NCBI RefSeq assembly: GCF_900116235.1
Contig: NZ_FPAA01000003.1
Location: 124,001 to 188,000 of the forward strand
DNA length: 64,000 nt
Reading direction: 5' to 3'
From: Marininema halotolerans
GTDB lineage: Bacteria; Bacillota; Bacilli; Thermoactinomycetales; DSM-45169
A model generated the notes under the pieces. That model worked only from the letters and a program-made list of their open reading frames with translations, did no database searches and had not been told where the DNA came from. Each line of letters starts with the position of its first letter. Position 1 is the first letter of the stretch. Positions 16,556 to 25,493 of the stretch are shown piece after piece. The position numbers and the translations under genes are program-made.

Positions 16556-16572
16556 TTAGTACTAGGTATTAA
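16556..16572. promoter_or_regulatory. FapR operator
   Basis: TTAGTACTAGGTATTAA is a 17-bp imperfect palindrome of the kind bound by FapR. It covers the expected transcription start. Malonyl-CoA releases FapR from such sites, so the operon should be self-regulated. Confidence 0.8.
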
Positions 16573-16606
16573 TAGGTGGTACCAAACAAGGTGGTGTTTT
16601 CTCAAC

Positions 16607-17164
16607 GTGCGTCTGTCAAAAAAAGAAAGACAACAACAATTATTGAAGGCAGTGGAAATAGAGCCTTTTTTGACGGATGAGGAAATGGCCCGTCGGTATC
16701 ATGTCAGCATCCAAACGATCAGACTTGACCGGATGGAGCTAGGTATCCCTGAGCTACGTGGCCGGATTAAGGATATGGCTGAGAAAAATTTTGACCATGT
16801 TCGATCGCTTTACCCCGAAGAAGTAATCGGGGAAGTGACAGAATTGACACTTGATGTTGGTGCTACATCCTTCTTAGAGATTCGTGATGAGCATGTATTT
16901 GCGCGGAATGGCATTGCACGAGGGCATCATCTCTTTGCTCAGGCCAATTCGTTAGCGATTGCGGTAGTGGATGCTGAGACGGCATTGACTGCTACTGCTA
17001 GCCTCCGCTTTGTACGACCCGTACAACTGGGAGAAAAATGTATAGCGAAAGCTCGGGTTACACAAAAATCAAGCCGTACGCAGGTGGATGTAAACACCTT
17101 GGTCGGAAATGAACTTGTCTTTCAAGCCGTTTTTGATGTGTACCGCGCAAAGGAGGACGAATAA
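16607..17164 (+). CDS. fapR: Transcription factor FapR, malonyl-CoA-responsive repressor
   Basis: The preferred start is GTG 16607 after AAGGTGG, giving 185 aa like known FapR proteins. The longer frame to 16529 overlaps the promoter and operator and is rejected. An N-terminal helix-turn-helix (TDEEMARRYHVSIQTIRLDR) is followed by a hotdog-fold effector domain with the conserved RNGIARGHHLFAQANSLA segment that binds malonyl-CoA. FapR represses fatty-acid and phospholipid synthesis genes. Its stop overlaps the plsX start (TAATG). Confidence 0.95.
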   Translation: MRLSKKERQQQLLKAVEIEPFLTDEEMARRYHVSIQTIRLDRMELGIPELRGRIKDMAEKNFDHVRSLYPEEVIGEVTELTLDVGATSFLEIRDEHVFARNGIARGHHLFAQANSLAIAVVDAETALTATASLRFVRPVQLGEKCIAKARVTQKSSRTQVDVNTLVGNELVFQAVFDVYRAKEDE

Positions 17165-18159
17165 TGCGAATTGCCTTTGACGCAATGGGGGGAGATCATG
17201 CTCCTTCTGCCATGATCAATGGTGTGTTGCAAGCGGCTAAAACCTGGCGAGATACCGAGTTTGTCCTTGTAGGAACCGATGAAGTGGTTACGCCTGTGTT
17301 GGAACAGGCTTCGATGGATCACCTTTCTGTACGGATCGTTACTGAGGTAATTACACCAGAGGATGAGCCTGTTCGAGCGGTTCGACGCAAGAAAGATTCC
17401 TCGATGGTCGTCGGATGTGAGATGGTAAAAGATAGGGCAGCTGATGCATTTATCAGTGCTGGAAATACAGGTGCATTAATGGCGGCTGGCCTCTTCGCAA
17501 CTGGACGAATATCTGGAATTGACCGACCCGCGTTAGCGCCTAGCTTTCCAACGGTGACAGGGGGAAAGGTGTTGGTTCTCGATGTGGGTGCCAATCCAGA
17601 GGCTCGTCCTGAACACCTACGACAGTATGCCTTAATGGGAAGCGTGTATGTTGAAAACGGGTGGGAAATCCCCCGTCCTCGTGTAGGCCTTTTAAATATC
17701 GGTACAGAAGAGGGGAAAGGTACGACCTTGATGAAAGAGGCGTATCGCCAAATTCAAGCGTTACCGATTAACTTTATTGGCAATGTAGAAGCACGGGATG
17801 TGCTGGAAGGCGTTTGTGATGTGCTAGTCTGCGATGGCTTTACTGGCAATATTCTACTTAAAAATACAGAAGGTGTATCAAAAGCGATTTTTAGTAAATT
17901 AAGGGAAGAATTTACGCGTAATCCATTAAGTAAGTTAGCAGCTGCGATTTTAAAACCGGGATTGAAGCGCTTTGCCTCCAGTATGGATTACAAAGAGCAT
18001 GGCGGAGCCCCTTTGCTTGGGGTAGGGGGAGCGATTATCAAGGCACATGGTTCCTCCGATGATCGAGCGGTTTATAACGCGATTCGTCAAACTCGTATGT
18101 TTGTGGAGCGAGGTGTGATCCAACGGATTTCAGATGATCTAGAGAGGAGTGAGGGATGA
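17164..18159 (+). CDS. plsX: Phosphate acyltransferase PlsX
   Basis: A 331-aa protein beginning MRIAFDAMGGDHAP, the invariant PlsX N-terminus. Further conserved stretches are FISAGNTGALMA, LLNIGTEEGKG and CDGFTGNILLK. PlsX converts acyl-ACP to acyl-phosphate for PlsY, the route that FakA/FakB also feeds. It overlaps fapR by one base and fabH by four bases, so translation of the three is coupled. Confidence 0.97.
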   Translation: MRIAFDAMGGDHAPSAMINGVLQAAKTWRDTEFVLVGTDEVVTPVLEQASMDHLSVRIVTEVITPEDEPVRAVRRKKDSSMVVGCEMVKDRAADAFISAGNTGALMAAGLFATGRISGIDRPALAPSFPTVTGGKVLVLDVGANPEARPEHLRQYALMGSVYVENGWEIPRPRVGLLNIGTEEGKGTTLMKEAYRQIQALPINFIGNVEARDVLEGVCDVLVCDGFTGNILLKNTEGVSKAIFSKLREEFTRNPLSKLAAAILKPGLKRFASSMDYKEHGGAPLLGVGGAIIKAHGSSDDRAVYNAIRQTRMFVERGVIQRISDDLERSEG

Positions 18160-19151
18160 TGCGATCAGTTGGCATTATTGGAACTGGATCCTATCTACCT
18201 GATCGAGTACTGACAAACGCTGATTTGGAAAAGATGGTGGATACCAGCGATGAGTGGATCGTCTCTCGTACTGGCATTCGGGAGCGTCGTATCGCTTCGG
18301 AAGATCAGGCGTCCTCTGATCTAGCGGTTGAGGCGGCTCAGAGAGCGTTGGATGCTGCCGGTATTACTGCAGAACAACTGGACTTAATTGTGGTTGGAAC
18401 GGTTACACCTGATATGACTTTTCCGGCGACAGCCTGTTTGGTGCAAGACCGATTAGGTGCGAAGAAAGCAGCAACATTTGATGTCTCTGCTGCGTGCACC
18501 GGTTTTATTTATGGAGTGAGTGTTGCCGCTCAATTTATCAAGACGGGGGTATATGAACATGCCCTGGTCATTGGAGTCGATTGTTTATCACGTATTACCA
18601 ATTATACAGACCGTAATACTTGTGTTCTGTTTGGGGATGGTGCAGGTGCTACGGTTCTAGGGCCAGTGGAGGATGGGGAAGGCTTTCTCTCCTTTGAATT
18701 AGGCGGCGATGGTGCTGGAGGGCATCTTCTGAAGCAAGAAGGTGGAGGATCCCGGACACCTGCAAGTGAAGAGACCGTTGCAAACAATATGCACACGATT
18801 TCTATGAACGGACGTGAAGTATTTAAATTTGCTGTTCGTGTCATCGGTGCATCCTCAGAAGCAGCTCTTGGTAAAGCAGGGCTTGGCAAAGAAGATATTG
18901 ATCATCTTATTCCACATCAGGCCAATATGCGTATTATTGATGCAGCCGTTGATCGATTGGGCATCTCAAAAGAACGAGTGGTTGTCAATTTGGACCGGTG
19001 TGGAAACATGTCATCGGCTTCCGTACCCGTTGCGCTGGATCAAGCGGTACAAGAAGGCCGGATACATCGAGGTGATACGGTTGTCCTTGTTGGATTTGGT
19101 GGTGGGATGACCTGGGGAGCTACTGTTGTGAAATGGTCCTTACCCTCCTAA
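18156..19151 (+). CDS. fabH: 3-oxoacyl-ACP synthase III (FabH)
   Basis: The protein has 331 aa with the ATGA overlap to plsX. The catalytic triad of FabH is complete: Cys in SAACTGFIYG (about residue 114), His in IPHQANMRI, and Asn in GNMSSAS. FabH starts fatty-acid elongation by condensing acetyl- or branched-chain acyl-CoA with malonyl-ACP. Bacillus subtilis does not have fabH inside the fapR operon, so this is a fuller fab cluster. Confidence 0.96.
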   Translation: MMRSVGIIGTGSYLPDRVLTNADLEKMVDTSDEWIVSRTGIRERRIASEDQASSDLAVEAAQRALDAAGITAEQLDLIVVGTVTPDMTFPATACLVQDRLGAKKAATFDVSAACTGFIYGVSVAAQFIKTGVYEHALVIGVDCLSRITNYTDRNTCVLFGDGAGATVLGPVEDGEGFLSFELGGDGAGGHLLKQEGGGSRTPASEETVANNMHTISMNGREVFKFAVRVIGASSEAALGKAGLGKEDIDHLIPHQANMRIIDAAVDRLGISKERVVVNLDRCGNMSSASVPVALDQAVQEGRIHRGDTVVLVGFGGGMTWGATVVKWSLPS

Positions 19152-19193
19152 GAAGATCACTCAATAAGTTAGACAACGCGAGGAGGATATCAG

Positions 19194-20129
19194 TTGGGTA
19201 AACTCGCCTTTTTATTTCCAGGACAGGGATCTCAGAGTGTCGGGATGGGACTCTCTGCAGCAGAGAAAGACATTCGTGTGAAAGCACGGTTTGAAGAAGC
19301 AGATGAGATTTTGGGGTATTCCCTTTCAGATCTTTGTTTTAGAGGTCCAGAGGATGAACTACGTTTAACAGCGAATGCTCAACCGGCATTGTTGACAACC
19401 AGCGTGGCACTTTTACCGTTTTTTGAAGAGAAAGGGATTGTGCCTGATTATGTGGCAGGTCATAGTTTAGGTGAATACTCTGCTTTGGTTGCAGCAGGAG
19501 CGTTGCAGTTTTCTGATGCTGTAAAAACCGTGAGAAAGCGCGGTCTATTGATGGAAGAGGCAGTTCCCGCAGGTGAGGGAGCGATGTCAGCCATTATTGG
19601 TTTGGACCGGGAAGCGGTAGAGAAGGTTTGTCTGGAAGTACAGGAGGCTGGCGGCGTGGTAGAGCCAGCAAATTATAACTGTCCTGGACAAATTGTTATC
19701 TCTGGTGAAGCCAAGGCAGTTGCTACAGCAGGTGAAGGTTGTAAAAACGCGGGTGCCCGCCGAGTGATGCCTCTTTCTGTGAGTGGGCCCTTCCATTCAC
19801 GTTTAATGAAATCTGCTGCTCTTGAGATGGAAAAGGTTCTTCAAGCATGTGATATACAAGATGCTAAGGTGCCGATTCTCTCAAATGTGTCGGCCCGCCC
19901 CCAACAGCAAGCAAAAGAGATTCGACACTCATTGGTAGAACAGGTCGCGTCTCCTGTGCTGTGGGAGGATGGAATTCGGCGAATGATTGCAGATGGTGTG
20001 GAAACCTTTGTTGAAATTGGCCCTGGAAATGTGTTATCAGGACTGGTGCGTAAAGTGGATCGCAAGGTGGTCGCTTTATCTGTACAGGATCAGGATTCGT
20101 TTACCAACGTATTGGATAGACTGTCATGA
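19194..20129 (+). CDS. fabD: Malonyl-CoA:ACP transacylase FabD
   Basis: A 311-aa protein with a TTG start behind [19 protein letters not shown] at the N-terminus, the nucleophile motif [11 protein letters not shown], and the catalytic histidine in GPFHSRLM are intact. It loads malonyl groups onto ACP. The fabG frame begins at its stop, and fabG's real ATG lies 18 bases further on. Confidence 0.96.
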   Translation: MGKLAFLFPGQGSQSVGMGLSAAEKDIRVKARFEEADEILGYSLSDLCFRGPEDELRLTANAQPALLTTSVALLPFFEEKGIVPDYVAGHSLGEYSALVAAGALQFSDAVKTVRKRGLLMEEAVPAGEGAMSAIIGLDREAVEKVCLEVQEAGGVVEPANYNCPGQIVISGEAKAVATAGEGCKNAGARRVMPLSVSGPFHSRLMKSAALEMEKVLQACDIQDAKVPILSNVSARPQQQAKEIRHSLVEQVASPVLWEDGIRRMIADGVETFVEIGPGNVLSGLVRKVDRKVVALSVQDQDSFTNVLDRLS

Positions 20130-20146
20130 CTGAAGGAGGATTTCCG

Positions 20147-20887
20147 ATGCTGGAGGAGAAGGTTGCGCTTGTAACGGGTGGCTCTCGAGGGATTGGTCGA
20201 GCGACTTCCCTTGCCTTAGCCAAAGCAGGAGCCCATGTAGCCATTGTATATGCGGGGAATCAAGATGCTGCAGAGGATACCGCTACAGCTGTTCGTGATT
20301 TAGGGCGGCAGGCACTAATTATTCAAGCAGATGTCTCTAAAGCGGCGGATGTTGACCGTGCAGTGAAGGAGACCGTCAGTACATGGGGGCGAGTGGATAT
20401 CCTGGTGAATAATGCAGGGATCGCCCGAGATAATTTGTTGCTTCGTATTAAGGAAGAGGATTGGGACCAAGTAGTCGATACCAATCTAAAAGGGGTTTTC
20501 CTCTTTACAAAGGCGGTTACCCGTCCGATGATGAAACAACGCTTTGGACGCATCATCAACATGAGTTCCGTTGTCGGTTTGAAAGGGAATGCGGGTCAAG
20601 CCAACTACACCGCTGCTAAAGCGGGGGTAATTGGGCTGACAAAGAGCGTTGCCCGCGAACTAGCGTCGCGAAATATTACGGTGAATGCGATCGCGCCAGG
20701 GTTTATTGAAACGGATATGACCGAGGCAATTAGTGATGAAATGCAAAAAAGCATGCTGGAACAAATCCCTCTGGCTCGCTTGGGTAAACCAGAGGATGTT
20801 GCTCAAACAGTGGTTTTCCTCGCTTCCGATCACGCATCATACATTACAGGGCAAACGATTAATGTAGATGGCGGTATGGTCACGTAA
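20147..20887 (+). CDS. fabG: 3-oxoacyl-ACP reductase FabG
   Basis: ATG 20147 lies seven bases after AAGGAGG and gives 246 aa; an upstream ATG at 20126 precedes that site. It has short-chain dehydrogenase features: TGGSRGIG (NADPH binding), NNAG, the catalytic Ser in NMSSVVG, YTAAKAG (YxxxK), and the FabG C-terminus [11 protein letters not shown]. It reduces 3-oxoacyl-ACP in the elongation cycle. Confidence 0.96.
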   Translation: MLEEKVALVTGGSRGIGRATSLALAKAGAHVAIVYAGNQDAAEDTATAVRDLGRQALIIQADVSKAADVDRAVKETVSTWGRVDILVNNAGIARDNLLLRIKEEDWDQVVDTNLKGVFLFTKAVTRPMMKQRFGRIINMSSVVGLKGNAGQANYTAAKAGVIGLTKSVARELASRNITVNAIAPGFIETDMTEAISDEMQKSMLEQIPLARLGKPEDVAQTVVFLASDHASYITGQTINVDGGMVT

Positions 20888-20893
20888 AAAAAA

Positions 20894-20950
20894 AGCAATC
20901 ATTTTCTATTGCTACTCGATTTTCAAGCAAGCTTTTCGTATACTACGAAA
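20894..20950 (+). promoter_or_regulatory. Hairpin plus dyad-centred promoter region ahead of acpP
   Basis: AGCAAT (20894-20899) pairs with ATTGCT (20908-20913), a weak attenuator. Then TTTCGTA (20934-20940) and TACGAAA (20944-20950) form a dyad centred on a TATACT -10 box (20939-20944). The best -35 (TCGATT, 20916-20921) is poor. acpP probably has an extra, regulated promoter here. Confidence 0.45.
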
Positions 20951-20964
20951 GGGAGGTGAAGGAA

Positions 20965-21198
20965 ATGGCAGATACGCTAAGCCGTGTACAACGCATTATC
21001 GTCGATCGTTTGGGTGTGGATGCAGCTGAAGTGACTCTTGAAGCTTCCATCACAGAGGATTTGGGTGGAGATTCTTTGGATAGTATGGATCTCATTCTCG
21101 AATTAGAAGATGAGTTCTCCATTGAAATTTCTGATGCAGATGCTGAAAAGATCAAAACGGTAGGGGACATCGTCTCTTATATTAATTCCCACTCTTAA
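20965..21198 (+). CDS. acpP: Acyl carrier protein
   Basis: ATG 20965 follows GGGAGGTGAAGG and gives 77 aa, the standard ACP length. The phosphopantetheine attachment serine is in [13 protein letters not shown], and the rest is acidic and helical. ACP carries the growing acyl chain between the Fab enzymes encoded around it. A hairpin follows at 21207-21232. Confidence 0.97.
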   Translation: MADTLSRVQRIIVDRLGVDAAEVTLEASITEDLGGDSLDSMDLILELEDEFSIEISDADAEKIKTVGDIVSYINSHS

Positions 21199-21206
21199 GA
21201 GGATGA

Positions 21207-21232
21207 AAAGTCCCGTTCGTGAACGGGACTTT
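21207..21232 (+). terminator. Hairpin between acpP and fabF
   Basis: AAAGTCCCGTTC pairs with GAACGGGACTTT around GT, followed by a pyrimidine tract with T residues. It may lower transcription into fabF relative to the abundant acpP. Confidence 0.75.
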
Positions 21233-21288
21233 CTCCCTCTTTTTACGATATTCTCTCTCACGTTTTTGATTAAAGGCGGTGAAGAAAC

Positions 21289-22533
21289 ATGACGAAACGG
21301 GTTGTCATTACCGGTATGGGTGTGATCTCGCCAATTGGTAATGATCTTTCATCCTTCTGGAACAATGTAATCACAGGTCAATCAGGCATACAAACGGTTA
21401 CCCGTTTTGATGTCAGTGAGTATCCGACGAAAATCGCTGGTGAAGTGAATGATTTCGATCCAGAGGTTTATATGGATAAAAAAGATGTGCGTCGTATGGA
21501 TCGATTTGTTCAATTTGCAGTCGGTGCGGCTAAAGATGCTTTAAAACATGCGGATCTCGATTTGACAACAATGGACCGAGATCGCGTGGGTGTATATATT
21601 GGATCAGGGATTGGTGGCTTGTCTACCTTGGAAGAGGAGCATCGTAAATTGATGGAAAAGGGTCCCCGTCGAGTAAGCCCCTTCTTCATTCCCATGATGA
21701 TTCCTAACATGGCTGCTGGACAAGTGTCCATTTCTTTAGGTGCTAAGGGGCCAAATAGTGCAGCAATCTCTGCATGTGCTACGGGTACCAACGCCATTGG
21801 TGATGCTGCGAAAATAGTGGAGCGGGGCGAAGCGGACGTCATGATTGCAGGAGGGACTGAAGCGACGATTACGCCAATGGCTTTTGCAGGCTTTTGTTCA
21901 GCAAAGGCGATGAGCACTCATAATGAAGAGCCACAAAAAGCAAGTCGCCCCTTTGACAAGGAGCGAGATGGTTTTGTTATGGGTGAAGGGGCAGGGGTTC
22001 TTATCCTGGAAAATCTGGATCATGCACTCGCCCGTGGAGCGACCATCTATGCTGAAGTTGTTGGCTATGGAATGACAGGAGATGCTCATCACCTTACTTC
22101 ACCTGCTCCTGAAGGTGAAGGAGCAGCCCGGTCGATGAAACGAGCATTAATGAGTGCCGGGTTGGCACCTGAGGATATCGGATACATTAATGCCCACGGG
22201 ACATCGACAGGCCCCAATGATAAGTTTGAAACCATGGCGATTAAAACGACTTTTGGTGAACATGCCTACAAATTGGCGGTGAGTTCAACGAAATCGATGC
22301 ATGGCCATATGTTAGGAGCCGCGGGTGGTGTGGAGGCAATTATCACTGCACTCGCATTGAAAGAAGGAATTTTACCTCCAACAATCAACTACGAACACCC
22401 AGATCCGGAATGTGATTTGGATTATGTACCCAATGAGGCGCGTAAAGTGCAGGTACGTGCAGCATTATCCAACTCTCTTGGTTTTGGTGGACATAACGCG
22501 ACAATCGTACTGAAATCGTATGAAGAGTTGTAA
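21289..22533 (+). CDS. fabF: 3-oxoacyl-ACP synthase II (FabF)
   Basis: A 414-aa condensing enzyme. The Cys-His-His triad is visible in [25 protein letters not shown] and [13 protein letters not shown]. It performs the main chain-elongation condensations. The gene follows acpP as in many Firmicutes and leads into rnc after 21 bp. Confidence 0.97.
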   Translation: MTKRVVITGMGVISPIGNDLSSFWNNVITGQSGIQTVTRFDVSEYPTKIAGEVNDFDPEVYMDKKDVRRMDRFVQFAVGAAKDALKHADLDLTTMDRDRVGVYIGSGIGGLSTLEEEHRKLMEKGPRRVSPFFIPMMIPNMAAGQVSISLGAKGPNSAAISACATGTNAIGDAAKIVERGEADVMIAGGTEATITPMAFAGFCSAKAMSTHNEEPQKASRPFDKERDGFVMGEGAGVLILENLDHALARGATIYAEVVGYGMTGDAHHLTSPAPEGEGAARSMKRALMSAGLAPEDIGYINAHGTSTGPNDKFETMAIKTTFGEHAYKLAVSSTKSMHGHMLGAAGGVEAIITALALKEGILPPTINYEHPDPECDLDYVPNEARKVQVRAALSNSLGFGGHNATIVLKSYEEL

Positions 22534-22554
22534 TGGATAAGGGGTGATCAGCAG

Positions 22555-23247
22555 ATGAATCTGGCCGAATTGGGGCAGTCGATCGGCCTGACTCTTCAGG
22601 ATGAAGAACTGTTTCTCCAAGCGTTCACCCATACATCCTACGCCCATGAGCGGAAGGGGGAGAAAGGCCAACCCGATAATGAACGGTTGGAATTTCTTGG
22701 TGACGCAGTGTTGGAACTAACAGTATCCGAGCATCTTTATCGTAGGTTTCCAAATTTACACGAGGGAGATCTTACACGAATGCGAGCACGCATTGTATGT
22801 GAACCCTCCCTCGCTGTTTTTGCCCGGGGATTGGACTTTGGCAATCATGTTCGATTGGGCAAGGGTGAAGAGATGACCGGAGGACGGAATCGTCCTTCGC
22901 TGTTGGCGGATGTCTTTGAGGCCTTCATCGGTGCATTATATCTAGAAAAGGGTCTTCATGGGGTAAAGGATTTTCTCCAGTCAACGATTTTCCCTTTGAT
23001 TGATGACTGTTTTCTTACACAGGCGACCGACGCAAAAAGCCAACTACAAGAAGCAGTTCAGCAGGATCGACTCGGTTCCTTAGAATATCAGATCGTCGAT
23101 GTGCAAGGTCCAGCCCATGATCGTCAGTTTGTTGCTGAAGTCTGGTTGGCGGGCAAAAAGCTCGGTACGGGAACAGGTCGTTCGAAGAAGGAAGCGGAAC
23201 AAAAAGCGGCAGCCGAAGCGCTAACACAATTTCAGAAGAAAAATTAA
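22555..23247 (+). CDS. rnc: Ribonuclease III
   Basis: A 230-aa protein with the RNase III signature [18 protein letters not shown], the second metal-binding site in [17 protein letters not shown], and a C-terminal double-stranded-RNA-binding domain (residues about 157-228) ending [13 protein letters not shown]. It processes rRNA precursors and other duplex RNAs. In Bacillus subtilis smc follows directly; here three genes (two of them unexpected at this locus) intervene. Confidence 0.97.
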   Translation: MNLAELGQSIGLTLQDEELFLQAFTHTSYAHERKGEKGQPDNERLEFLGDAVLELTVSEHLYRRFPNLHEGDLTRMRARIVCEPSLAVFARGLDFGNHVRLGKGEEMTGGRNRPSLLADVFEAFIGALYLEKGLHGVKDFLQSTIFPLIDDCFLTQATDAKSQLQEAVQQDRLGSLEYQIVDVQGPAHDRQFVAEVWLAGKKLGTGTGRSKKEAEQKAAAEALTQFQKKN

Positions 23248-23252
23248 GCAGT

Positions 23253-23285
23253 AATCACCGGGAGTTGTGAACCGGTGATTTTTTT
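23253..23285 (+). terminator. Terminator after rnc
   Basis: AATCACCGG (23253-23261) pairs with CCGGTGATT (23272-23280), followed by a T run. Confidence 0.9.
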
Positions 23286-23323
23286 ATTTAGAAAGGAGGG
23301 TTTTAATAAGTAATTTATGAATT

Positions 23324-23355
23324 TAAATAGAATAAAAGTGATTTTATTCTATTTA
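23324..23355. repeat. Perfect A/T inverted repeat ahead of a small membrane protein gene
   Basis: TAAATAGAATAAAA and TTTTATTCTATTTA are perfect 14-bp arms around GTGA. It ends about 20 bp before the start codon, so it could be an operator or a leader hairpin. Confidence 0.6.
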
Positions 23356-23375
23356 GTAGTAAAGGAGAGATGAAC

Positions 23376-23585
23376 ATGCATCATTTTCAAATAGCTAGCT
23401 CACTCCTAACTCTTATTTTCATGGTGATCCCATTACTCTTAGCGCTGTTTGCAGTCATTGTCGCCTGGCGCATACTGCAAGCTCATGAGAAGATTGCTCA
23501 ATCGATGGAGCAATTGGCCCAGCAACTTCCTCAAGCTCTCGATCAAAACAGAGACCATACTCAATCAACCAATCAAAATGAATGA
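23376..23585 (+). CDS. Small single-span membrane protein, unknown function
   Basis: The start ATG 23376 is about six bases after GGAGAG; the ATG at 23370 abuts that site. The 69-aa product has one hydrophobic helix (residues about 8-32, LLTLIFMVIPLLLALFAVIV) and a Gln-rich helical cytosolic tail (AQSMEQLAQQLPQALDQNRD). No family is recognised. It is preceded by a perfect inverted repeat that may control it. Confidence 0.65.
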   Translation: MHHFQIASSLLTLIFMVIPLLLALFAVIVAWRILQAHEKIAQSMEQLAQQLPQALDQNRDHTQSTNQNE

Positions 23586-23734
23586 AGGGTAGAGAAGAGA
23601 GAAGGGCGATAAGGAAACGATTATAATGGAATAAGCCTTGCAGTTGGACAAAATGATTAGTATACTCACGGGTAATTTAAAAAGAAGATGAAGGTATGAA
23701 AGAATCAATGTGTAGGGAAAAAGGAGTGTCAATC

Positions 23735-24073
23735 ATGCCGAACGTAACCTTTGATGATTTTGCCCAAATCGAAATTCGGGCAGGCAATGTTGTGCGTACC
23801 GAACCATTTCCAAAGGCTAGAAAGCCCGCGTATAAACTATGGATTGACTTTGGTGGTGAGATCGGGATCAAGCAATCCAGTGCACAAATTACCGACCGAT
23901 ACACCTTGGCGGATTTAGAGGGTAGACAGGTTGTTGCGGTAACCAACTTTCCTCCACGGCAAATCGCAAACTTTATCTCCGAGGTGTTGGTACTAGGGAC
24001 TGTGCTAGAAGATGGATCTGTATCGTTATTAAAGCCAGACCATGAAGTACCTGTTGGGACTCGCGTGTGGTAA
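23735..24073 (+). CDS. csaA: Chaperone CsaA, tRNA-binding-domain protein
   Basis: ATG 23735 behind AAAGGAG gives 112 aa, the usual length. The OB-fold tRNA-binding domain shows FAQIEIRAGNVV, GIKQSSAQIT, FPPRQIANF and SEVLVLG, which together are characteristic of CsaA. CsaA is a homodimeric chaperone reported to bind SecA and preproteins in Bacillus subtilis. It lies alone between small transcription units. Confidence 0.92.
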   Translation: MPNVTFDDFAQIEIRAGNVVRTEPFPKARKPAYKLWIDFGGEIGIKQSSAQITDRYTLADLEGRQVVAVTNFPPRQIANFISEVLVLGTVLEDGSVSLLKPDHEVPVGTRVW

Positions 24074-24250
24074 GCAATACCGTCTTGAAAGTGTACATAG
24101 GATAGGCGTTCAGTTTGCTTTGTTTAATTAATTAGATTCCGACAAACCGAATTATACAGTTTTTATTGATAATTTAATATTTATTATAGATAACTATAAA
24201 AAATAATACGAGATTGATGTCGTTAAGTTTTGATTTATTAAATAACTATT

Positions 24251-24337
24251 GTTAAATATATATTTAACTATGTAAAAAGCTCCTTTGCTTTTGTTATGAA
24301 GGGTATATCACCTCCCTTCTAACTGCTGAGGAGCTTT
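24251..24337. terminator. A/T palindrome and branched terminator between csaA and the minus-strand gene
   Basis: GTTAAATATATATTTAAC (24251-24268) is a perfect 18-bp palindrome. Just beyond it AAAGCTCCT (about 24277) pairs with AGGAGCTTT (about 24337), enclosing a second stem GAAGGG/CCCTTC (24298-24319). The branched structure can end transcription from either side. The remainder of the gap 24074-24353 shows nothing else. Confidence 0.6.
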
Positions 24338-24353
24338 ATGTCGATTTAAAATA

Positions 24354-25202
24354 TTACCTCACCTTTGTGGGTCGTAGTAAGGACTGGCAATGATGGGGAT
24401 AGGGATAAGGATAGGGCATCACTTGCCGATAAGGGGGAGGCATCATAACCGCATGTTTGTTGGGCATATGGGTGGGGTCAATGGGTTGCCCGGCGGCATT
24501 CCGCTGATTTTTTAATACATTAACGATGATGCGCCCAATTTGTCGACCCAAGCGAAGCCCCTGATTGTCGTCTATGTTAAAGTGAACCCCTGCATATAAT
24601 CTTGACTTTGCATCCTCTTGTGCTAATTGCGCCAAGCGCTTTGCTTCGGGGGGAAAGAAATGGGTCAAAACTTCAGCGGCAGTTCCTGAGACGGCAGCAT
24701 GACCCGAAGGGTACGTGGGAAAACGAGGGGTACATACAATGGTGGCTAGTTTTTGATCCAATTGATCGGGACGGGCGACATCCCATTTGTATTTTAAGTA
24801 CCAGACCACTACGAAAATGTCATTGATTGCCGTTTGCGTTGCAGCGAGTATTCTTGCTGCTCTTGGGGCTGAAACACCATAAGTGTCAATTAACCGGTCC
24901 ATTATGGGTGTCCATTGTTTAGTGGGTGGTCCATCTCCCCAGTATTTCGCAATTTTAATTTGCTGGGGAGTAATATTGTTCAAGGTATATTGTACAAATT
25001 TTAATTGTCGATACCAGTTAATTGTGTTGGGGTTTCGAATGGCTAATGATATTCGCTGACCAGCAGGCGTTTGAAAACTTCCATCCCTGCTTCGTTTGAG
25101 ATAATAAGTGGGCCAGGAACCTGCTAAAGGTTCAACTGGGTTTTTTGGAGGCGTCTTTTCTCCAGCATAGGGTAACTTGGACCAGCGTAGATAAGTGCTC
25201 AC
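24354..25202 (-). CDS. Vanadium haloperoxidase/PAP2-type phosphatase family protein
   Basis: The preferred start is GTG 25202, nine bases after AGGAGG, giving 282 aa; the frame extends upstream, but the ATG at 25208 is too close to the site. The three-part active-site pattern of the superfamily is present: K-D-x-x-RP in YKWDVARPDQ, PSGHAAVSG, and SRLYAGVHFNIDD with the Arg-x5-His. There is no clear signal peptide or membrane span. The C-terminal tail is rich in Pro and Tyr (PPPYRQVMPYPYPYP). It could be a soluble phosphatase or a haloperoxidase; sequence alone does not decide. Confidence 0.85.
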   Translation of the reverse strand: MSTYLRWSKLPYAGEKTPPKNPVEPLAGSWPTYYLKRSRDGSFQTPAGQRISLAIRNPNTINWYRQLKFVQYTLNNITPQQIKIAKYWGDGPPTKQWTPIMDRLIDTYGVSAPRAARILAATQTAINDIFVVVWYLKYKWDVARPDQLDQKLATIVCTPRFPTYPSGHAAVSGTAAEVLTHFFPPEAKRLAQLAQEDAKSRLYAGVHFNIDDNQGLRLGRQIGRIIVNVLKNQRNAAGQPIDPTHMPNKHAVMMPPPYRQVMPYPYPYPHHCQSLLRPTKVR

Positions 25203-25403
25203 AAACATTCCTCCTATAGAGAGGTGGATAGGGATATACATGTGCATGAAAAATCTAGTTCTTATATTCATACGTACCTAGAATGATTTGGACAGGGCAC
25301 TTATCGGGAGATTGCCGTTTGTTTTTTTGACCATTTTGTAGAGAGTTGGCGATGGTTAACACAAAGTCCATCGATAAGGTTTTTCGTGGTAAACTGTAAT
25401 AAC

Positions 25404-25440
25404 GGAGCGAGATAAGACTCGCTCCATTCCTGCTAGCAGG
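25404..25440. repeat. Hairpin and palindrome upstream of smc
   Basis: GGAGCGAG (25404-25411) pairs with CTCGCTCC (25418-25425), and CCTGCTAGCAGG (25429-25440) is a perfect 12-bp palindrome. Both lie 55-90 bp before the smc GTG and may act as a leader or attenuator. Confidence 0.5.
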
Positions 25441-25493
25441 GAGTTGCATGACTGAGAGATGAAAAGGAGTTTTTTTGAAAGGAGGGGAGCTGA

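Noticed and set aside
23319-23371. 18-codon ORF running into the small membrane protein start
   Set aside because: The nearest AAAGGAGG is about 20 bases from its ATG, too far for efficient initiation.
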